Source of the DNA: Heliocidaris tuberculata
Lineage: Eukaryota > Echinodermata > Echinoidea > Camarodonta > Echinometridae
Assembly (NCBI GenBank): GCA_025618425.1
Contig: CM046836.1
Span: 19,011,243 to 19,075,242 of the forward strand
Length of the DNA stretch: 64,000 bases
Direction of reading: 5' to 3'
The notes below the pieces were generated by a model that saw only the letters and a program-made list of their open reading frames with translations, was not told the origin of the DNA and did not search any database. Position numbers and translations under genes: made by a program. Below are positions 58,641-64,000 of the stretch, piece after piece (position 1 is the stretch's first letter; each line of letters starts with the position of its first letter).

Positions 58641-60624
58641 TATCTACTCCTCACTAATGGAAGCACACGAAGATGCAGCCAAAAAACATGTACCAACGAG
58701 AAAGGGAAAGAAGAAACGGGTGCCATGGGAAAATGAAAAAATTAGGGAGAAACGGAAATGCCTTAAGGAAGCATACAATAAAAAGAACAGCACACCAAAT
58801 GCCGAACATGCAGAAACACTTGACAAAGCCAAGAAAGATCTCCAGGATGCATATGATGAAGAACAGGCAGATTACATCGCTCAAAAATGCACTGAGATTG
58901 AGATTGCTGCCGTCCAACAGCAGACTAGGAAAGTATGGGATATTGTGAAAGAGATCACTGGAAAGATCTCCACCCCAGTGGGGCAGCTTAGAGGTAATAC
59001 ACCCCAAGAGAGACTAAACCAATGGAAAGATCACTTTTCAAATCTTCTTGGTCAACTGCCACCAGATGACAACAACCCAGTAAGGAAGATGGTTCAAGAG
59101 ACACTCCCAATCAAAACAAGCAACTTCACCACTGGAGAACTTAAAGTGGCAATCACCTCCCTCTCCAATAATAAATGCCCTGGTGTGGATGGAATCCCAT
59201 CAGAGGTATGGAAGTCTGGTGCCCTTAACCAACAGCTTTTGGAAGTATGTAATAGAATGCTTATCCATGGTGAGAAACCAGATTTGTGGTCTAAGAGCAT
59301 AATCATCCCTGTACCAAAAAAAGGAGATCTCAGTACTCCTAAAAACTACCGTGGTATAGCACTGACCCCAGTAGCTGCAAAAGTATTCAACAAAATGCTT
59401 TTGAATAGAATTCGTCCTCACCTGGAACCCCTTCTCCGCAAGAACCAGAATGGATTTCGTCCAGGAAGGTCTACAGTAGCGCAAATTCTAACCTTGCGAA
59501 GACTGGTAGAAGGTATTAAAGCAAAACATCTGACAGCAGTACTTACATTTGTGGATTTCAAGAAGGCCTTTGATTCTATCAATAGGAAGAAGATGTTAGA
59601 GATCTTAAGAGCCTACGGAATACCACACACAATAGTTACAGCAGTAGGATTGCTGTATAAGGATACCACAGCTCAAGTACGTTCACCAGATGGAGAGACT
59701 GACTCCTTTACCATCTTAGCAGGAGTGCTCCAAGGAGATACTTTAGCACCATACCTATTCATCATAGCATTGGATTATGCTCTAAGAATAGCTACTGAAG
59801 GGTTTGAGGATCTGGGCTTTAACCTCGAGGAAAGGAAAAGTAGCAGATATCCCGCTGTAATGATCACAGACACCGACTTTGCTGATGATATTGCACTAAT
59901 TTCAGACAATTTGGAAAAGGCACAGAAGCTCCTAGAACGAGTTGAGTCTGCAGCAAGTCAAGTCGGTTTACAAATAAACAGTACTAAGACAGAATTCATG
60001 ATGTACAATCTTCATGAAGGCGAGATTTCTACTGCTGACGGGACAAGGTTGAAGCAAGTTCAGGACTTTCAGTACCTTGGCTCATGGGTTGATCAGTCAG
60101 GGAAAGATCTGAATATCCGAAAGGCAAAATCGTGGACGGCTTTGAACAAACTGGCAGCAATTTGGAAATCTAACCTCAGTAGGCAACTGAAAGTCAGATT
60201 CTTTAAGGCTTCAGTGGAAACTGTACTGCTATATGGATCAGAAACCTGGACACTGACAAATAGCCTGGAAAAACAACTGGATGGCTGCTATACAAGACTC
60301 TTGAGAGCAGCATTGAATGTCAATTGGAGGGACCATATGACAAATATAGAGTTATATAGGGGCATGACACCAATCTCAGTCAGACTGAGAGAACGCCGCC
60401 TCCGTTTCACTGGTCATTGCTGGAGGAGCAAGAGTGAAATAATCTCACAAATGCTCTTCTGGGAACCTTCAAGGGGCAAACGCACCAGGGGCCGTCCAGC
60501 AATGACTTACATAGATCAGTTAGAAAAAGACACTTGTCTACCAAGGCAGGAACTCCCAAAGATCATGGAGAATAGAACTGAATGGAAAAAGCTTGTCAAA
60601 TCAGTGCGAGTACGCTCGACCTAG
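58597..60624 (+). CDS. RTE-like LINE: reverse transcriptase part
   Basis: This is the polymerase that copies LINE RNA. After a basic linker the motifs are KCPGVDGIPSEVWK (motif 0), PVPKKGDLSTPKNYRGIAL (fingers), QNGFRPGRSTVAQI, TFVDFKKAFDSINR (motif A, catalytic Asp), GVLQGDTLAPYLFIIALDYA (motif B) and TDFADDIALIS (motif C with the Asp pair), then INSTKTEFM and QYLGSWVDQSG. The C-terminal part has LLYGSETWTLTNSLEKQ, RRLRFTGHCWRSK and GRPAMTYIDQLEKD. The frame is open for 675 codons. Residues before about 58640 (the apparent MKHCTRISRI start) belong to the out-of-frame overlap, not the native protein. The stop is the first of three TAG repeats at the element's end. Confidence 0.92.
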   Translation: MKHCTRISRILQPDNIYSSLMEAHEDAAKKHVPTRKGKKKRVPWENEKIREKRKCLKEAYNKKNSTPNAEHAETLDKAKKDLQDAYDEEQADYIAQKCTEIEIAAVQQQTRKVWDIVKEITGKISTPVGQLRGNTPQERLNQWKDHFSNLLGQLPPDDNNPVRKMVQETLPIKTSNFTTGELKVAITSLSNNKCPGVDGIPSEVWKSGALNQQLLEVCNRMLIHGEKPDLWSKSIIIPVPKKGDLSTPKNYRGIALTPVAAKVFNKMLLNRIRPHLEPLLRKNQNGFRPGRSTVAQILTLRRLVEGIKAKHLTAVLTFVDFKKAFDSINRKKMLEILRAYGIPHTIVTAVGLLYKDTTAQVRSPDGETDSFTILAGVLQGDTLAPYLFIIALDYALRIATEGFEDLGFNLEERKSSRYPAVMITDTDFADDIALISDNLEKAQKLLERVESAASQVGLQINSTKTEFMMYNLHEGEISTADGTRLKQVQDFQYLGSWVDQSGKDLNIRKAKSWTALNKLAAIWKSNLSRQLKVRFFKASVETVLLYGSETWTLTNSLEKQLDGCYTRLLRAALNVNWRDHMTNIELYRGMTPISVRLRERRLRFTGHCWRSKSEIISQMLFWEPSRGKRTRGRPAMTYIDQLEKDTCLPRQELPKIMENRTEWKKLVKSVRVRST

Positions 60625-60630
60625 TAGTAG

Positions 60631-62535
60631 TAAAGACCATGTAGTAGGTCTTTTGCAGATTTAGTGATAATTTGTTGGCTTTGATCCATTCAGAAACTCG
60701 TTCTAATTCTTGGTTGATTGTGGCAATCAAAACATGTGGGTCTTTGTGGGAAAAGAAAATATTAGAGTCATCTGCAAAAAGAATAAATGATAAAACACCT
60801 GAGGATTTATAAAAATCATTTATATAGACAAGAAAAAGAAGCGGGTCCAAAATAGAACCTTGTGGGACACCACAGGTTACATTTTTAAAGTTAGAGTCGA
60901 CGTTAGCAATAGAAACATACTGTTGCCTATTGAGGAGGTAGTTCCTGAACCACTCCAAGGCTATTCCTCTGATTCCATAATAACTGAGTTTATAGAGTAG
61001 TATATCATGATTAATTGTGTCGAAAGCCTTGGAGAAGTCCAGGAACACCCCAACAGTGTGTTCATACCTGTCAATCCCACTAGTAATCTTATTAAGCATT
61101 GTCAACAATGCATGTGTAGTACAATGTTTTACACGAAACCCAAACTGCATCTGGTATACTAATTCGTGCGTATTTAAAAACTTAGTTGTACGTACAAAAA
61201 CAATTTTCTCCAAAACTTTAGATAGACATGTTAACAACGATATTGGTCGGTAATTTCCTAACATCATATTGTCTCCCTTTTTAAAAATAGGAATAACTCG
61301 AGCTAATTTCATAGCTGTAGGGACAACTCCAGTAGAGATGGACAAATTGCAAATATAAGTCAGGGGTTTAACAGTTTCGTTTAAAGTTTTTTTAATTAAA
61401 ACATTACTATGGTATCATGCCCTGAACTATGTTTATTCTTTAACTCATGAATTATACCTGCAACCTCCGTCTCGTCTGTAGGTGAAAAGTATATTGAGTT
61501 AGGGTTAGGATCCTTAAGAAAATCTGTGAAATGATTAGAAGAGTCAGGAATGATACTGGCAAGATTTGGGCCAATACCGGCAAAAAAGTCGTTAAATGCA
61601 TTTGACAATCTTTGAGGGTTTTCAATAATTTCCCCCATAAAACTTATTTTTGAAACCGAACACTTTTTTTGGGGTGCCTTGTAAAACATTCTTAATAATT
61701 TTCCAAGTATTTTGTACGTCTGTTTTGTATAGGTCAAACTGGTTACAAAAGTACATTTTTTTTTTTTTGATCTTCTAAGTACACCTGTAAGTAGGTTCTT
61801 GTAATCAGTATACTTTTTGTACTTATCACATGGTTTTGAGATTGTTTTTAGATAAAGATTATTCTTCCTGTTGATTGAGCGTAAAATGCCTGGAGTGATC
61901 CAAGGGCATCTTGGAATCTTTTTATAGTCAGAACGCTTCTTTTGTATTACCGGGAAACAGCTATTCATTTTAGAAGAAACAATATTCATAAAAGAATCGA
62001 AGGCTTCACTAGCATTGTGTATACTGTAAATTACAGACCAATCAACCTTTCCCAGCTCTTCTTTGAAAAGATTCATATTATTTTGAGAAAAATCACGTTG
62101 GCTATTAATAGTTTCTGTATTCAATGCGGCGATGTTTTTAATTTCAAAATGCGAGAAAATAGGAAAATAGTCTGACAAATCTGAAAGAATTATACCGGAA
62201 GAAATGGTACAACGTGCATTTGTAAATACGTTATCAATGAGAGTAGCCGAATTGCCGAAGATTCTGGTTGGCTTAGTAATCAATGGAAGAAAACCAGCAG
62301 TTAGTAGTAGTACATCCATAAAAGTTTGTACAAATATTTCTGTATCATACTTTAAAGAGATTAACATTGTAGTCACCGAGTAAAAAACATTTTGTATTTA
62401 CCATGTGGGGGTGCGCTAATAAATCATGAATACAAGTTAGAAATTCATCATGAAGAGAATTGGGTGGCTTGTAGATGATTCCAACTAGAATGTTTTTATC
62501 ACCTGGAATAAATAATTTCTACAAAAAGAGTTTCT
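60631..62535 (-). pseudogene. LINE (CR1/L2/Jockey superfamily), endonuclease end and RT N-terminal half
   Basis: On the minus strand, starting next to the gap, it reads NILVGIIYKPPN and FLLGDYNVNL (endonuclease), then PTRIFGNSATLIDNVFTN and LSDLSDYFPIFSHF. That last block is the SDH motif with His replaced by Tyr. A linker rich in WITPGILRSINRKNNLY follows, then KNKHSSGHDTI, a frameshift near 61400, and RT: LGNYRPISLLTCLSKVLEK, FGFRVKHCTTHAL, FLDFSKAFDTINHDIL, GVPQGSILDPLLFLVYIND and LFADDSNIFF. Coding stops abruptly at KTYYMVF, where the RTE-like element begins, and resumes at 57432. Confidence 0.9.
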
Positions 62536-63035
62536 NNNNNNNNNNNNNNNNNNNNNNNNNNNNNNNNNNNNNNNNNNNNNNNNNNNNNNNNNNNNNNNNN
62601 NNNNNNNNNNNNNNNNNNNNNNNNNNNNNNNNNNNNNNNNNNNNNNNNNNNNNNNNNNNNNNNNNNNNNNNNNNNNNNNNNNNNNNNNNNNNNNNNNNNN
62701 NNNNNNNNNNNNNNNNNNNNNNNNNNNNNNNNNNNNNNNNNNNNNNNNNNNNNNNNNNNNNNNNNNNNNNNNNNNNNNNNNNNNNNNNNNNNNNNNNNNN
62801 NNNNNNNNNNNNNNNNNNNNNNNNNNNNNNNNNNNNNNNNNNNNNNNNNNNNNNNNNNNNNNNNNNNNNNNNNNNNNNNNNNNNNNNNNNNNNNNNNNNN
62901 NNNNNNNNNNNNNNNNNNNNNNNNNNNNNNNNNNNNNNNNNNNNNNNNNNNNNNNNNNNNNNNNNNNNNNNNNNNNNNNNNNNNNNNNNNNNNNNNNNNN
63001 NNNNNNNNNNNNNNNNNNNNNNNNNNNNNNNNNNN
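62536..63035. other. Assembly gap (500 N)
   Basis: Exactly 500 N, probably a nominal gap size. It interrupts the endonuclease region of the minus-strand LINE. Open frames across it are artefacts. Confidence 1.
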
Positions 63036-63345
63036 TTTGCAGTTACTTGTGAATTCTACAGTTATCGCTCTTTTCATCTCCTTTTAAAGTTGAACATTGA
63101 TTATATCTAATGAAAGACCACTTCGAAATAAAATTGCTACACCTTTTGATTGGCTGGTTCCGTGATCAAAAAAACAATGTCCAGACCATTCACTGTTTAT
63201 ACTCTTCAAAAAAGTTTCCTGTAGAAATGCGATATCACATTTTTATGTTTCAACCACAAAAATATCTTATCTCTTTTCATTTTATTAAGCAAACCCCTTA
63301 CATTAAGGGATATGAAATGTATAATAGAATTCATCATAAACAATC
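63036..63345 (-). pseudogene. Same LINE, start of the endonuclease
   Basis: On the minus strand this encodes MMNSIIHFISLNVRGLLNKM and then KRDKIFLWLKHKN, the usual start of a LINE endonuclease. A one-base frameshift leads to DIAFLQETFLKSINSEWSG (catalytic Glu in QET), GHCFFDHGTSQSKGVAILF and a further frameshift before the gap. It lies directly upstream of the 60631-62535 part. Confidence 0.85.
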
Positions 63346-63386
63346 AGGAACGTATCATCATTTTCTTCATATGATTCAGTTTCAAC

Positions 63387-63629
63387 TCACTTCTTCTTAT
63401 TCGATTCCTTTCTTTTTCTCTTTGCTGCTTTTCTCTTCTCTCGTGCTTCCTCTGGCGGTGTTTCTGCTGAGAGGGTGGATTCCGAGCTTTCGTCGTCGCC
63501 TTCGCGATCGCTTACCTCGGAGTTCAAAGCGCTGTCGAGTGAGAACCTGCTAATGTTCTTTGATTTATGTTTTTCTCTTTCTTCTCGTCCACTAGTCTTC
63601 GTCATACTCTGCATCAGTGGAAGTGACAA
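63387..63629 (-). CDS. Short charged frame upstream of the LINE endonuclease
   Basis: An 80-codon frame beginning MSLPLMQSMTKTSGREER and ending in a basic stretch (KRKAAKRKRKESNKKK). It lies immediately 5' of the endonuclease start on the same strand, where LINEs carry their first ORF. It is therefore probably the end of ORF1 or a leader peptide of that LINE. I see no RNA-binding fold or zinc knuckle. It could also be host-derived sequence at the insertion border. Confidence 0.4.
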   Translation of the reverse strand: MSLPLMQSMTKTSGREEREKHKSKNISRFSLDSALNSEVSDREGDDESSESTLSAETPPEEAREKRKAAKRKRKESNKKK

Positions 63630-63649
63630 CTTTCCACATGATTATCAGC

Positions 63650-64000
63650 TAATTTTGATTGAGTTTCATTCTCCTTTAAAGAGAGGGGAAAATTTTCACT
63701 TCACCTCCTCTCACTATCTCTCTTTATGTTTCTCTTCTGTTTCAACCCCCACAGTGGCGTATCTAGTATTCTGGCTCCCGGGCAAACTATCAAATCTGCG
63801 CCCCCCCCCCCCCCATGCCCAGACTCAGATTAATGAGCGTCTTTAATTTAGAAATGATGGCACTACGTGAAAAAGAGTTTGGATGCACATAACCCGGGGT
63901 TGTTAGCCAAAATTTGATGAGTTATTGTATAAGCGAGGGAGCAACGCGACCGAGCAGATTTTTTTTTTTCCTTTTCACCCCTCAAATTGAAATTTCTTAT
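63650..64000. other. No gene; repeat ends
   Basis: Contains a TTAA-MITE-like end (GTTTCATTCTCCTTTAA near 63665), a hAT-like start (AGTGGCGTATCTAGTATTCT near 63754), a poly-C run and the motif AGCGAGGGAGCAACGCGACC at 63932. Confidence 0.5.

Larger units (their letters stand above)
57433..60630 (+). mobile_element. Nearly intact RTE-like LINE, 3198 bp
   Basis: The insertion is bounded by an exact 11-bp duplication, TAAAGACCATG, at 57422-57432 and 60631-60641. Removing the insert rejoins the host LINE's coding sequence (KTYYMVF to SNIINELPGN) with one copy of the duplication, so both borders are exact. The element has about 150 bp of leader, an endonuclease frame, a reverse transcriptase frame and almost no 3' UTR: it ends CTAGTAGTAG, and the first TAG is the stop codon. 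Endonuclease and reverse transcriptase motifs are complete. One frameshift separates the two frames. The RRLRFTGHCWR and GRPAMTYIDQL C-terminal blocks are typical of RTE-related clades. Confidence 0.92.

Noticed and set aside
62475..63110. Open frames of about 200 codons across 62.5-63.1 kb
   Set aside because: They consist mostly of the N gap.

Overview
This is a eukaryotic, gene-poor and repeat-rich window from an invertebrate animal. Supporting signs are spliced GPCR exons with GT/AG borders, several LINE clades, dense short inverted-repeat transposons, tRNA-derived SINEs, and many simple repeats and poly-C/poly-G runs. The mix (TTAA-type and hAT-like MITEs, and a TU/foldback-like element) suggests a marine deuterostome, most likely an echinoderm such as a sea urchin. 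That assignment is inference. There are no operons or other prokaryotic signals. One 500-base assembly gap lies at 62536-63035.

The only host protein gene I can support is a rhodopsin-type GPCR on the minus strand. Exon 1 (TM1-TM2) is at 37167-37472, exon 2 (TM3 and following loop) near 20165-20329, and the last exon (TM5-TM7 and stop) at 18422-18913. Intron 1 is almost 17 kb. It holds an L1/Tx1-type LINE fragment (20640-22340, plus strand) and a giant mirror-image structure (about 23745-36165). A TTAA-type, almost fully palindromic MITE (17841-18421) sits exactly against the receptor's stop codon. A candidate tRNA gene lies at 246-317.

Layout: 0-4.4 kb, tRNA, a CR1/L2/Jockey-superfamily LINE remnant, a second LINE tail and a SINE. 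4.4-17.8 kb, intergenic sequence with MITEs, a diverged repeat family and low complexity. 17.8-37.5 kb, the GPCR locus with its intronic elements. 37.4-49 kb, three direct copies (A, B, C; 3.7-4.1 kb each) of a unit that begins in the receptor's first exon; B and C keep only the leader and about 15 codons. A hAT-like element in copy C can be dated against the empty site in copy B. 49-56.5 kb, further hAT-like MITEs, a candidate promoter, a palindrome and a repeated palindromic motif. 56.1-63.6 kb, a minus-strand LINE into whose reverse transcriptase gene a nearly intact RTE-like LINE (57433-60630) has jumped, with an exact 11-bp target duplication.

The strongest observations are the foldback element with 16-bp and about 183-bp repeat modules mirrored over 12.4 kb, the LINE-in-LINE insertion with a TAG-repeat tail overlapping the stop codon, the MITE at the GPCR stop codon, and the tandem amplification of the GPCR leader. 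Boundaries were read by eye; repeat ends are good to a few bases only where a target duplication is quoted.
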